This document shows positions 35,851 through 43,775 of a stretch of DNA of 64,000 bases, piece after piece. A program made the translations under genes and the position numbers. Position 1 is the first letter of the stretch. Each line of letters starts with the position of its first letter. The notes under the pieces were generated by a model, which ran no database searches, was not told the DNA's origin, and saw only the letters and a list, made by a program, of their open reading frames with translations. This DNA is from Variovorax sp. TBS-050B (GTDB lineage Bacteria; Pseudomonadota; Gammaproteobacteria; Burkholderiales; Burkholderiaceae_C): NCBI RefSeq assembly GCF_029893635.1, contig NZ_JARXYR010000001.1:496001-560000 (forward strand), in the 5' to 3' direction.

Positions 35851-36789
35851 ATGGACCGTTTCGAGACCATGCGGCTGTTCACGCGCATCGTCGAGCTCGG
35901 CAGCTTCACGCAGGCCGCCGTGGCGCTCGACCTGCCGCGCGCCACCGCGACGCACGCGATCAAGCAGCTCGAGGCGCGGCTGCAGGTGCGGCTGCTCGAA
36001 CGCACCACGCGGCAGGTGCGCACCACGTTCGACGGCCAGGCCTTCTACGACCGCTGCCGCCATCTGCTGCACGAACTCGAGGACGCCGAGTCCTCGCTCG
36101 CGCAGCACGCCGTCAACCCGCGCGGGCGGCTGCGCATCGACATCCACGGCGCGCCGGCGAACGAGATCGTGCTGCCGCGCATCGGCGAATTCCATGCGCG
36201 CTATCCGAACATCGAACTCGTGATGGGCAGCGGCGACCGGCTGGTGGACCTGGTGCGCGAGGGCGTGGACTGCGTGGTGCGCGCCGGCGAGCCGAAGGAC
36301 TCCTCGCTCGTGACCCGGCGCCTCGCGCTGATTCCGCAGGTCACCTGCGCGAGCCCGGCCTACCTGGCCGCGCACGGCACGCCGCTGCAGCCTTCGGACC
36401 TGGCGCAGCACTGGGCGGTGAACTTCTTCTCGTCCTCGCGCACGGGCGTGTTCCCCTGTGTTTTCGAGGTCGACGGCCGCATCGAGGAGCACTTCATGAA
36501 GAGCTGGATCAGCGTCAACAGCGCCGACAGCTACAAGACCTGCGCCGAGCAGGGCTGCGGCATCATCCAGGTGCCGCGCTATGGCGTCGAGGAGCGGCTG
36601 CGCCGGGGCACGCTGGTCGAGATCCTCGCGCATGCGCCGTGTCCGCCGATGCTCTACTCGGTGCTCTACCCGCAGGCGCGGCTGCTGTCGCCGCGCGTGC
36701 GCGTGTTCATCGACTGGGTGACGCGCTGCTTCGAGGAGCGCTTCGGCAATGCGCACGCCACCACAACGAGCGAAGGAGCAGCAGCGTGA
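35851..36789 (+). CDS. LysR-family transcription regulator
   Basis: A 312-residue LysR regulator with the N-terminal winged helix (METMRLFTRIVELGSFTQAA-type start, residues about 5-25, then LDLPRATATHAIKQLEARL) and a C-terminal substrate domain (GRLRIDIHGAPANEIVLPRI near 92). Its divergent position, sharing promoter DNA with doxX-paoABC, makes it the likely regulator of that operon, the usual LysR layout. The ATG at 35851 follows a good -10 by about 28 bases. The next gene starts in its stop codon. Confidence 0.9.
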   Translation: MDRFETMRLFTRIVELGSFTQAAVALDLPRATATHAIKQLEARLQVRLLERTTRQVRTTFDGQAFYDRCRHLLHELEDAESSLAQHAVNPRGRLRIDIHGAPANEIVLPRIGEFHARYPNIELVMGSGDRLVDLVREGVDCVVRAGEPKDSSLVTRRLALIPQVTCASPAYLAAHGTPLQPSDLAQHWAVNFFSSSRTGVFPCVFEVDGRIEEHFMKSWISVNSADSYKTCAEQGCGIIQVPRYGVEERLRRGTLVEILAHAPCPPMLYSVLYPQARLLSPRVRVFIDWVTRCFEERFGNAHATTTSEGAAA

Positions 36790-37223
36790 GGTATCGGTAC
36801 GTGGTCGCAGGGCTGGCGATGTGCGCGGGCCTGGCGTGGGCGCAGCCCGCATGGTTCACGGTCGTGGGCGATCCGCTCGACCGCATGGTCGACACGGTGC
36901 AGGTCGATCCCGATCGCGTGACGGGCGACCCCGCGGCCGACGGGGGCACCGTCGAGATGCGGGTGCGCGTGAACCGCGCGGCGCCGCGCTACAACTGGGA
37001 CGGCATTCCCTACCGGTCGTACGAGTCGCGCGTGGTCTTCGACTGCCGCTCGAAGAGCGCCGCCTACGTCCACGCGCGCTACTACGCCGAGCCGCTGTGG
37101 CGCGGCGAGCCGCACCACGAGGCCGACTACGCGGATGCGCCGCGGCCGCTGCGCTTCCGGGACATGACGCCGAACCCCACGGCGCGGATCGTGCGCGCGG
37201 CGTGCCGGCTGCGGCCGGGCTGA
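36786..37223 (+). CDS. Small secreted protein, surface-adhesin-E-like
   Basis: A 145-residue protein starting at GTG (36786) in a GTGA overlap with lysR, with AAGGAG (36773-36778) correctly spaced. A signal peptide covers residues 1-20 (cleavage after AWA). The mature part is a beta-rich domain with two cysteines (FDCRSK and RAACRL, possible disulfide) and a recurring aromatic pattern, like the short 'surface-adhesin protein E' type proteins. Probably periplasmic or outer-surface. Function unknown. Confidence 0.7.
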   Translation: MRYRYVVAGLAMCAGLAWAQPAWFTVVGDPLDRMVDTVQVDPDRVTGDPAADGGTVEMRVRVNRAAPRYNWDGIPYRSYESRVVFDCRSKSAAYVHARYYAEPLWRGEPHHEADYADAPRPLRFRDMTPNPTARIVRAACRLRPG

Positions 37224-37300
37224 GGTTCCGATGCGCGGCCGCAATGTTGCCGCAATGTCCGTGCATAGCCTTCCTCGCATCCCATCCATCCGGAGCACCG

Positions 37301-38038
37301 ATGCGACCCCGCCGCCCGCACCCTGTTCGGCCTTCCTGGACCCGGCTGCTCTGGCGCCGCGCCCGCACCCTCTGGCTGCTGAAGATGGCCGGCACCACCC
37401 TCGGCATCGGCCTGTTCTTCGTGCTGTATGCCTGGACGCTGCACGGCACCGCGGACCGGGCCGTCACGCTGCCGCTCACCTGGATCGACCGCTGGGTCGG
37501 TGTCAGCGAGATCGCGCTGCTGCCCTACGCGTCGCTGTGGCTGTACCTCGCGCTGGCGCCGGCGTTCGCGGCCAACGCGGGGGCGCTTCGCGCGCAGGCC
37601 GCGGGGGCGCTGGCGATCGCGAGCCTGGGCCTCGCGAGCTACTGGGTGTTCCCGACCGTCACGCCGGCCTTCGACGTGGACTGGGCGCGCTATCCGCTGC
37701 TGCAGTTCCTCAAGAGTTCCGACCCGGGCGGCAACGCCTTCCCCTCGCTGCACGTGGCCTTCGCCTGCTACGCCGCGCTGCTGATCGCGAGCCAGCTCGC
37801 CAGCCTCGGGGCGCCGCGCTGGGCGCGGCATCTCAACTGGCTCTGGTGCGCGGCGATCGTGTATTCGACGCTCGCCACGCGCCAGCATGTCTTCGTCGAC
37901 GTGCTGGGCGGGCTGGCGCTGACGCGGCTCGCGCTGTGCCTCGCGTGGCGCAGGCCGGCCCGCCTGCGCCGGCGCGCGGCGGTGCCGCCGGTGGCCGAGA
38001 ATCGCGGATCCGTACTGCACCCTTCCTCGCCCCCGTGA
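37301..38038 (+). CDS. PAP2-superfamily membrane phosphatase
   Basis: A 245-residue membrane protein with about six helices. The acid phosphatase pattern is seen in GGNAFPSLHVAFACYA (about 143-158), in which PSLH replaces PSGH as in inositol-phosphotransferase-like members, and STLATRQHVFVDVLGG (about 189-204) with the R-x-x-H-x-x-x-D type ending. Such enzymes dephosphorylate or transfer lipid head groups. Its stop overlaps the response-regulator start, so it belongs to the same operon and may be an envelope-modifying output of the two-component system. Confidence 0.85.
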   Translation: MRPRRPHPVRPSWTRLLWRRARTLWLLKMAGTTLGIGLFFVLYAWTLHGTADRAVTLPLTWIDRWVGVSEIALLPYASLWLYLALAPAFAANAGALRAQAAGALAIASLGLASYWVFPTVTPAFDVDWARYPLLQFLKSSDPGGNAFPSLHVAFACYAALLIASQLASLGAPRWARHLNWLWCAAIVYSTLATRQHVFVDVLGGLALTRLALCLAWRRPARLRRRAAVPPVAENRGSVLHPSSPP

Positions 38039-38718
38039 AGATCCTCGTTGTCGAAGACGACCTCGACCTGGCCCAGGCGCTCGCCGCGGCGCTGCACGAC
38101 CAGCTCATGGTGGTGGACACCGCGCTGTCGCTGCGCGAGGCGCGCGAGCTGGCCTTCGATGCGGACCACGACGTGCTGGTGGTCGACAGGAACCTGCCCG
38201 ACGGCGACGGCCTGTCGCTGATCGAGGAACTGCGCCGCGCCGGCCGCTCGACGCCGGCGCTGGTGCTGACCGCGATCGGCGAGGTCGCGGAGCGCGTGCG
38301 CAGCCTCGACCGCGGCGCCGACGACTATCTGGCGAAGCCCTTCTCGATCGACGAACTGATGGCGCGCATCCGCGTGCTCGCGCGGCGGCCGGCCGTGCGC
38401 GCGCGGCCGGCCACCCTGGCGGGCCGCCTGCGCTTCGACCACGAGGCGCGCGAGTTCGACGTCGACGGCGAAGCCCTCGTCCTTCCGCGGCGCGAGCTGC
38501 TGGTGCTCGAGGCGCTGGTGCTGTCGAAGGGGCGCACCGTGCAGCGGCAGCGCCTGGTCGAACGCGTCTACGGCGACGGCGACGACATCCGCTCGAACTC
38601 GCTCGATGCGCATGTCTCGCGGCTGCGTGCCAAGCTCGAGCGCATCGGCGCAGGCGTCGAGATCCATCCGGTGCGCGGCGTCGGCTACCTGCTGCAGGCC
38701 GCGGTCCGCGCCGCATGA
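38035..38718 (+). CDS. OmpR/PhoB-family response regulator
   Basis: A 227-residue regulator with receiver domain (acidic pair D8/D9 with E7, phosphoacceptor D51, K101 in YLAKPF) and C-terminal winged helix (about 125-222, ending HVSRLRAKLERIG ... VRGVGYLLQ). It starts at GTG in a GTGA overlap with the PAP2 gene and ends four bases into the kinase gene. Sequence type resembles QseB/PmrA-like regulators that control envelope genes. Confidence 0.93.
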   Translation: MKILVVEDDLDLAQALAAALHDQLMVVDTALSLREARELAFDADHDVLVVDRNLPDGDGLSLIEELRRAGRSTPALVLTAIGEVAERVRSLDRGADDYLAKPFSIDELMARIRVLARRPAVRARPATLAGRLRFDHEAREFDVDGEALVLPRRELLVLEALVLSKGRTVQRQRLVERVYGDGDDIRSNSLDAHVSRLRAKLERIGAGVEIHPVRGVGYLLQAAVRAA

Positions 38719-40061
38719 AGACGCACTCGCTGCGCTGGCGCCTGGTGGGCAGCCTGGTGGCGCTGCAGGTCGCCGCGAGCCTGCTGGTGCTGCTCGGCTT
38801 CCTCGCGCTCATGGCCGCGGCCGGACGCTTCGTCGACGAAGGCGGCGACCGCGCGGCGCAGATCATCGGCGGCGCGCTCGGCCACACGCCCGAGGGCCGG
38901 CTCGTGCTCACGCCCGATGCGGAGGCGCGGTGGCTGCTCGATGCGGCGCCTTCGCTCTGGTTCGTCGCGCGCGATGCGCAGGGCGAGGAGCTGCGCCGCG
39001 GCGAGGTCCCGCCGCGCTACCAGGCACTCGTGCGCGCGCTCGGCGGCATGGGACGCGCCGCGCTCGACCTGGCCGAGCCCAACGCCCGCCCCGCGGCGCG
39101 CTTCGAACGCATCGAGACGCCGACCGGGCCCGTCGACCTGATCGTGCAGACGCGCGCGCCGCTGTCCGTGACCGGCAAGTCCGCATGGGTCACGATCGCG
39201 TTCCTGATCCTGGTGGCGCCGATCCTGCTCGTCACGGGACTGGTGGTGGTGATCGCCACGCCCTTCGTGATCCGCCGCGGCCTCGAGGGCGTGGTCGCCA
39301 CCGCGGCGAGGGCCGAGCAGATGGACGTCGACCGGCTCGCCACCCGGCTGCCGCTCGAGGGCGTGGCGGCCGAGGTCCGGCCGCTGGTGGAGGCGGTCAA
39401 CCGCGCCTTCGACCGCCTCGACGACGGCTACCGCCGCCAGGAGCGCTTCCTCGCCGATGCGGCGCACGAGCTGCGCACGCCGATCACCACGCTGCGCATC
39501 CAGGTCGAGTCGCTGCCGCACGAGAACGCCGAGAAGGCCCGGCTGGTGCGCGCCACCACGCGCCTCGTGACGCTGGCCGAGCAGCTGCTCGACCTCGAGC
39601 GGCTGCGGCGCGTCGCCGTCGCCGGCGACCTCGTCGACCTGCGCGCGCTGTGCGAGCGCGTGGCCGCGGACCTCGCGCCGCTGGTGATCCGGAACGGCGG
39701 TTCGCTGTCGGTCGAGGCGCCGCAGCCGGTGTTCGCGCGCGCGGACGCGACCTCGATCGAACGCGCGGTGTCGAACCTGGTGCAGAACGCCACCGAGCAC
39801 GGCGGCGCAGGCTGCGAGATCCAGGTCCACGTGCGCGCGCCCGCGACCGTCGAGGTCTGCGATTCGGGACCGGGCATCCCGGTGCACGAGCGCGAGCGCG
39901 TGGTGGCGCCCTTCCACCGCATCCATCCGCGCGGCAGCGGCGCCGGCCTTGGCCTGCATCTGGTGGCCGAGGTGGCACGGCTGCACCAGGGCAGCCTCAC
40001 CGTCGGCGCCTCGCACCTCGGCGGCGCGCGCATGCGGCTCCAACTCGGGACGGGCCTCTAG
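38715..40061 (+). CDS. Sensor histidine kinase
   Basis: A 448-residue membrane kinase. Helices at about 10-35 and 158-185 flank a periplasmic sensor domain of about 120 residues. A HAMP-like linker follows, then the dimerisation box with phosphoacceptor H251 (ADAAHELRTPITTL) and the ATPase domain with N box (NLVQNATEHGG), G1 (DSGPGIP) and G2 (GSGAGLGLHL). Partner of the response regulator just upstream. Ligand unknown. Confidence 0.93.
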   Translation: MKTHSLRWRLVGSLVALQVAASLLVLLGFLALMAAAGRFVDEGGDRAAQIIGGALGHTPEGRLVLTPDAEARWLLDAAPSLWFVARDAQGEELRRGEVPPRYQALVRALGGMGRAALDLAEPNARPAARFERIETPTGPVDLIVQTRAPLSVTGKSAWVTIAFLILVAPILLVTGLVVVIATPFVIRRGLEGVVATAARAEQMDVDRLATRLPLEGVAAEVRPLVEAVNRAFDRLDDGYRRQERFLADAAHELRTPITTLRIQVESLPHENAEKARLVRATTRLVTLAEQLLDLERLRRVAVAGDLVDLRALCERVAADLAPLVIRNGGSLSVEAPQPVFARADATSIERAVSNLVQNATEHGGAGCEIQVHVRAPATVEVCDSGPGIPVHERERVVAPFHRIHPRGSGAGLGLHLVAEVARLHQGSLTVGASHLGGARMRLQLGTGL

Positions 40062-40066
40062 CGCTC

Positions 40067-40084
40067 GGGCGCCTTCAGGCGCCC
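40067..40084. terminator. Strong hairpin between convergent kinase and MOSC genes
   Basis: GGGCGCC (40067-40073), loop TTCA, GGCGCCC (40078-40084): a perfect 7-bp GC stem six bases after the kinase stop and spanning the MOSC gene stop. Probably a bidirectional terminator. Confidence 0.65.
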
Positions 40085-40794
40085 TCGTCCCCGGCTTCCG
40101 GCCTGCCGAGCCGCGGCCCCCAGTCCTCGACCTCTCTCGACTCCACCCGGCGCCGGAAGGTGAGCCGCCAGCGTTCGGCCAGCGACGCAAGCTCGGCCGC
40201 CTGCGCCCACTCGGGCGCGTGCTGTACGTCGCGCGCGAACAGCAAGGCGATCAGGCGCGCGAGCGGCCACGCGGGATGCGGCCGGTCGACGAGCGTCATG
40301 GCCGCGCCGGCGCGCACCCAGCCGGGCTCCAGCGTGCGGTAGTACCAGCCCGTGCGGCCGCTGGCCTGCATCTGCCGCGCCATGCCGGGTTCGCCGAAGC
40401 GCGCATCGAGCTTCCAGCAGGGCTGCCGGCCCTGCGAGACCTGCACCAGCGCCTCGCCGAGCCGCACCACGTCGCCGACGCACACCGTGGATTCGTCCCA
40501 GCCCTGCGTCGAGAGGTTCTCGCCGAAGGCGCCGGCGTGGGCGAGCAGGTCGGTGCGGCGGCTCCACGCACCCCACGCCGCGTAGTGCTCGTGCGGATAG
40601 TGGTGCACGGCCTTTTCGGGCCCGCCATGGATGCGCAGGTCGGCCTGCGCATCGCCCTGCAGCCCCGTGGGCGAGAGCCACAGCGCATGCGCGACCGGCG
40701 ACTTGCCGATGGCGCTCGCGGTGCGGCCGTCGGGCAGCAGGCCCACGGCGCCGACGAGCAGCGCATCGACGGTGGTCGGCGCGAGCGGGCTCAT
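40075..40794 (-). CDS. MOSC-domain protein (YiiM-like)
   Basis: A 239-residue cytoplasmic protein with a MOSC domain, linked to binding of sulfur carried by the molybdenum cofactor; YiiM-type members detoxify N-hydroxylated compounds. Visible family features are AIGKSPVAHALWLSPTGLQGDAQADLRIHGG (split: SPTGLQGDAQADLRIHGG), KAVHHYPHEHYAAW, GAFGENLSTQGWDE, and QPCWKLDARFG with the conserved cysteine. The ATG at 40794 would normally overlap the stop of the preceding amidotransferase gene (ATGA); here the upstream frame runs straight into it (see next entry). Confidence 0.88.
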   Translation of the reverse strand: MSPLAPTTVDALLVGAVGLLPDGRTASAIGKSPVAHALWLSPTGLQGDAQADLRIHGGPEKAVHHYPHEHYAAWGAWSRRTDLLAHAGAFGENLSTQGWDESTVCVGDVVRLGEALVQVSQGRQPCWKLDARFGEPGMARQMQASGRTGWYYRTLEPGWVRAGAAMTLVDRPHPAWPLARLIALLFARDVQHAPEWAQAAELASLAERWRLTFRRRVESREVEDWGPRLGRPEAGDEGA

Positions 40795-41481
40795 CGCAGC
40801 TCGTCCAGCCAGCGCGCGAGCATGGCCGTCGCTGCCGCGCGCGTCGCATCGCCGAGCGCCGCACTCTGCGCGCAAGGCGGGCACGTCGATGCCCGCTGCC
40901 GCCAGTTCGCAGGCATGGCCGATCAGCCAGGCTTCGATGCGCGCGGGATCGGCCTCGGGATGGAACTGCAGCGCGAGCGCATGCCCGCCGTGCCGGAAGG
41001 CCTGGTGCGGCGTCGCCGCCGTGCGCGCGAGCAGCTCGCCGCCCGGCGGCAGGTCGAAGGTGTCGCCGTGCCAGTGCAGCACCGGCACATCCGCGAGCGG
41101 CGCGAGGCACGAGGCCGCGCCCGCTTCGCTCAGCGCGACCGGGGCCCATCCGATCTCCTTGGCCGGTGCGGCATGCACGCGCGCGCCGAGCGCCCGTGCC
41201 ATGAGCTGCGCGCCGAGGCACAGGCCCAGCGTGGGGCGCCGCAGCGCGAGGCGCGCGCGCAGGCCCGCGATCTCGTCGTCGAGGAAGGGGTAGCCGCGCG
41301 TGTCGTAGGCCGCGATCGGGCCGCCGAGCACGACCACGAGATCGGCCTCGCGCCATTCCTCTTCGCGCAAAGGCGCGATGCCGGCCTGGCGGTAGCTGAT
41401 GCGGTAGCCCGCGCGCGCGAGCGGTTCGGCGAAGAGGCCGAGGTCCTCGAAGGCGAGGTGCTGCAGGGCAATGCATTGCAT
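40791..41481 (-). pseudogene. Class I glutamine amidotransferase with probable 1-base frameshift near its end
   Basis: A GuaA-like type 1 glutamine amidotransferase domain. Nucleophile C88 (GLCLGAQLMARALG) and the catalytic LQFHPEAD His/Glu pair are intact, so the active core is present. After AECGA (about residue 208; bases 40851-40866) the frame changes from a sensible ending to an arginine-rich run and stays open into the MOSC gene, giving a 468-residue fusion. In the +1-shifted frame the end reads GDATR...LARWLDELR and stops at 40791-40793, overlapping the MOSC ATG as is normal for such pairs. A one-base loss or sequencing error is the simplest explanation; only about the last 20 residues are affected. 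Confidence 0.75.
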
Positions 41482-41483
41482 GG

Positions 41484-42065
41484 TCAGGTGCCCTCCGCGC
41501 CGGTGCCGAGGCCGCAGCCCTTCTGCGCATCGCAGCCTGCATCGTCCGGCACGCCGGCTTCTTCAGGCGCCGCCGCGACCAGCGGCGATTCGGCCGCTTC
41601 GGCCGCCAGCTGGCCGATCGCCGCGCCCACGGCCATGTCGTCGAGCAGGCCGAAGTGGCTCAGCCGGATGCGGCCCTGGCGGTCGATCAGCACGGTGCTC
41701 GGCGTGCCCTGCAGCTGGTAGGCGCGCATGGTCGCGGGGATGCTGCTGCCGGCCACGGGCCGGTCGATGCCGATCGGGAAGGTGTAGCGGTATTCGCGCA
41801 CGAAAGCGTCGAGCGCCGCGGGCGTCATCACCGCATGGTGCTCGAACACCGTGTGCAGCCCGATCACGGCGACGTCGCGCGCGGCGAAGAGCTGGCGCAT
41901 CTTGCGCGCCTGCGGCAGGCCGTGCGAGACGCAGGCCGGGCAGAGCATCTGGAACGCATGCAGCACGACGATGCGGCCGCGCAGCGCCGCGAGCGTCGGC
42001 TCGGTCTCGGTGTTGAGCCACTGCGCGACCTGCAGTGCGGGAGCTTCGGGATGGTGGTGGGTCAT
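41484..42065 (-). CDS. Thioredoxin-fold redoxin (TlpA/AhpC-like)
   Basis: A 193-residue thioredoxin-fold protein without a signal peptide. The redox motif CPAC is in FQMLCPACVSHGLP (about 37-50) with the cis-proline segment GTPSTVLIDRQGRIR (about 118-132). A cysteine-containing tail (GCDAQKGCGLGTG) ends the protein, possibly an extra thiol pair. It lies two bases after the amidotransferase start region on the same strand, so it is probably the first gene of that operon. Partner unknown. Confidence 0.85.
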   Translation of the reverse strand: MTHHHPEAPALQVAQWLNTETEPTLAALRGRIVVLHAFQMLCPACVSHGLPQARKMRQLFAARDVAVIGLHTVFEHHAVMTPAALDAFVREYRYTFPIGIDRPVAGSSIPATMRAYQLQGTPSTVLIDRQGRIRLSHFGLLDDMAVGAAIGQLAAEAAESPLVAAAPEEAGVPDDAGCDAQKGCGLGTGAEGT

Positions 42066-42142
42066 GGTGCTGGCTCCGGTTCGAGGGGCGACGCCGGGGC
42101 GCGGCGGCGGCCCGCCCCGGCAGTCTGCCCGAGGATGCGCGC

Positions 42143-42697
42143 TCAGGCCGCGGCCGGGCGCAGCTTCACGCCGGGGAAATCCACCGGCACCGCGAAGGCC
42201 ACGTTCACGTAGTTGGTGAAGAGATTCAGCGCCACGTGCGCGACGATCTCGACGATGTGCGCATCGTCGAAGCCCGCGTCGCGCAGCGCCTGCACGTCCG
42301 CCTCGCCCACGTGGCCGCGGCGCTCGACGAGCTGCAGCGCGAAGCGCAGCGCCGCGCCGGTGCGCGGATCGGCCGATTCGCCGAGCTGCGCGGCCGCCAT
42401 CTCGGCCGCGCCGACGCCGGCCTTGCGGCCCAGCGCGGTGTGCGCCGCAAGGCAGTAGTCGCAGCCGTTGTAGTTGGCGACCGCCACGGCGATCTGCTCG
42501 CCGAGCGGCGCGGGGATCACGCCACCGCCGAGGGCGCCGAACGATCCCCACATGCTCTGGAGCGCGGCCGGCGACCGGGCCACGGTGCGGAACATGTTGG
42601 GGGTGGCGCCGAAGGCACCGTGGATCTGCGCGAGCACGGCCTTGGCTTCCGGGCTGGCGGTGGTGTCGGTCACGGGGTCGATGCGGGCGGAGGACAT
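42143..42697 (-). CDS. Carboxymuconolactone decarboxylase / AhpD-family protein
   Basis: A 184-residue helical protein of the AhpD/CMD group. The redox pair C-x-x-C with the following histidine, NGCDYCLAAHT (about 84-94), marks it as a peroxidase-related member. Divergent from an AraC-family gene with a 99-base AT-rich gap, so the AraC protein is its probable regulator. It may handle peroxide or an electrophile; substrate unknown. Confidence 0.88.
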   Translation of the reverse strand: MSSARIDPVTDTTASPEAKAVLAQIHGAFGATPNMFRTVARSPAALQSMWGSFGALGGGVIPAPLGEQIAVAVANYNGCDYCLAAHTALGRKAGVGAAEMAAAQLGESADPRTGAALRFALQLVERRGHVGEADVQALRDAGFDDAHIVEIVAHVALNLFTNYVNVAFAVPVDFPGVKLRPAAA

Positions 42698-42765
42698 GAG
42701 AGGTTCCTTGGTTGAAGTGATGTCGGTGCAGGCAGTTTGCGCCAGCTCTTTGTATGATGGGTATC

Positions 42766-42781
42766 GTTTGATCCATCGAAC
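42766..42781. promoter_or_regulatory. Imperfect palindrome in the ahpD-like/araC divergent region
   Basis: GTTTGATCCATCGAAC (12 of 16 positions symmetric) lies beside a -10-like TATGAT (42753-42758) in the AT-rich gap. It could be the AraC-family operator. It lacks the spacing of an FNR box. Confidence 0.3.
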
Positions 42782-42796
42782 ATATCTTTTCGTCCA

Positions 42797-43666
42797 ATGA
42801 CGCCCATGCCAGCGATAGACCGGCTCTCGTCCCTGCTCGAGCGCTTCCGCGTGCGCACGCAGCTGTTCCATGCCGGTCCGCTGTGCGGCGTGACGAGTTT
42901 TGCGCCCGAGAAGGGGCGCGGCTTCCTGCATGTGCTGCGACGCGGCGAGATGGTCGTGACCCATCCGTCGCGCGCGGGCGTGTCGCGCCGCATCACCGTG
43001 CGCGAGCCGAGCCTGCTGTTCTATCCGCGGCCGCTCGCGCACCACTTCCACAACCCGCCGGTCGAGGGCTCGGACTTCGTCTGCGCCACGGTCGCGTTCG
43101 ACGACGGCGAGGCGCATCCGCTCGCGCGTGCGCTGCCTGCGCTGGTGCGGCTGCCGCTGCGCGCGGTCGACGGGCTCGAGCAGTCGCTCGCGCTGCTGTT
43201 CGGCGAGACCACGCGCGTGCAATGCGGCCACCGGCTGCTCGCGGACCGGCTGTTCGAGGTGGTGCTGATCCAGCTGCTGCGCTGGCTGCTCGACCATCCG
43301 GAGGAAGGCGCATTGCCGGTCGGCCTGCTCACCGGCCTCGGCGATCCGCCGCTCGCACGGCTGCTGGTCGCGCTGCACGAGCGCCCGGGCGACGCTTGGC
43401 GGCTCGACCAGATGGCGCGCGAGGCGGGCCTGTCGCGCAGCGCGCTCGCGGCGCGCTTCAAGGCGGTGGTCGGCACCACGCCCGCGGACTACCTCGCCGA
43501 CTGGCGCCTGTCGATCGCGCAGGCCGAGCTGCGGCGCGGCGCTCCGGTGAAGGCGATCGCGGACCAGCTCGGCTACGCGAATGCATCGGCGCTGTCGCGG
43601 CTGTTCGCGCAGCGGGTGGGCGTGTCGCCGCGCGAATGGCTCGCGGCGCAGCAGCACGCGCTGTGA
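42797..43666 (+). CDS. AraC-family regulator with cupin-like sensor
   Basis: A 289-residue regulator with an N-terminal cupin (residues about 15-180, LHVLRRGEMVVTHPSRAG) and a C-terminal double helix-turn-helix (WRLDQMAREAGLSRSALAARFK, then VKAIADQLGYANASALSRLFAQRVGVSPREW). Cupin-6 AraC regulators often control neighbouring oxidoreductases. Divergent from the AhpD-like gene and 109 bases before cydA. ATG 42797 or 42806 (MPAIDR) are both possible starts. Confidence 0.88.
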   Translation: MTPMPAIDRLSSLLERFRVRTQLFHAGPLCGVTSFAPEKGRGFLHVLRRGEMVVTHPSRAGVSRRITVREPSLLFYPRPLAHHFHNPPVEGSDFVCATVAFDDGEAHPLARALPALVRLPLRAVDGLEQSLALLFGETTRVQCGHRLLADRLFEVVLIQLLRWLLDHPEEGALPVGLLTGLGDPPLARLLVALHERPGDAWRLDQMAREAGLSRSALAARFKAVVGTTPADYLADWRLSIAQAELRRGAPVKAIADQLGYANASALSRLFAQRVGVSPREWLAAQQHAL

Positions 43667-43672
43667 CAAAAC

Positions 43673-43720
43673 GTCCAAGACAAAAGGTCCAATTCACAGG
43701 CGCGCCGGCAGGGCGTCCAA
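43673..43720 (+). repeat. Three GTCCAA repeats before cydA
   Basis: GTCCAA occurs at 43673, 43687 and 43715, spaced 14 and 28 bases, in the gap before cydA; another copy (42792-42797) touches the start codon of the AraC gene. Direct repeats like these could be AraC-family half-sites. Confidence 0.35.
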
Positions 43721-43775
43721 TGCTGTTCATCCGCCGCATCGCGGCCCGACGCCCACTGCCGGAGTGCTGTCCCTC

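Noticed and set aside
42766..42781. FNR box in the ahpD-like/araC gap
   Set aside because: The halves of GTTTGATCCATCGAAC do not give TTGAT-N4-ATCAA at the right spacing.
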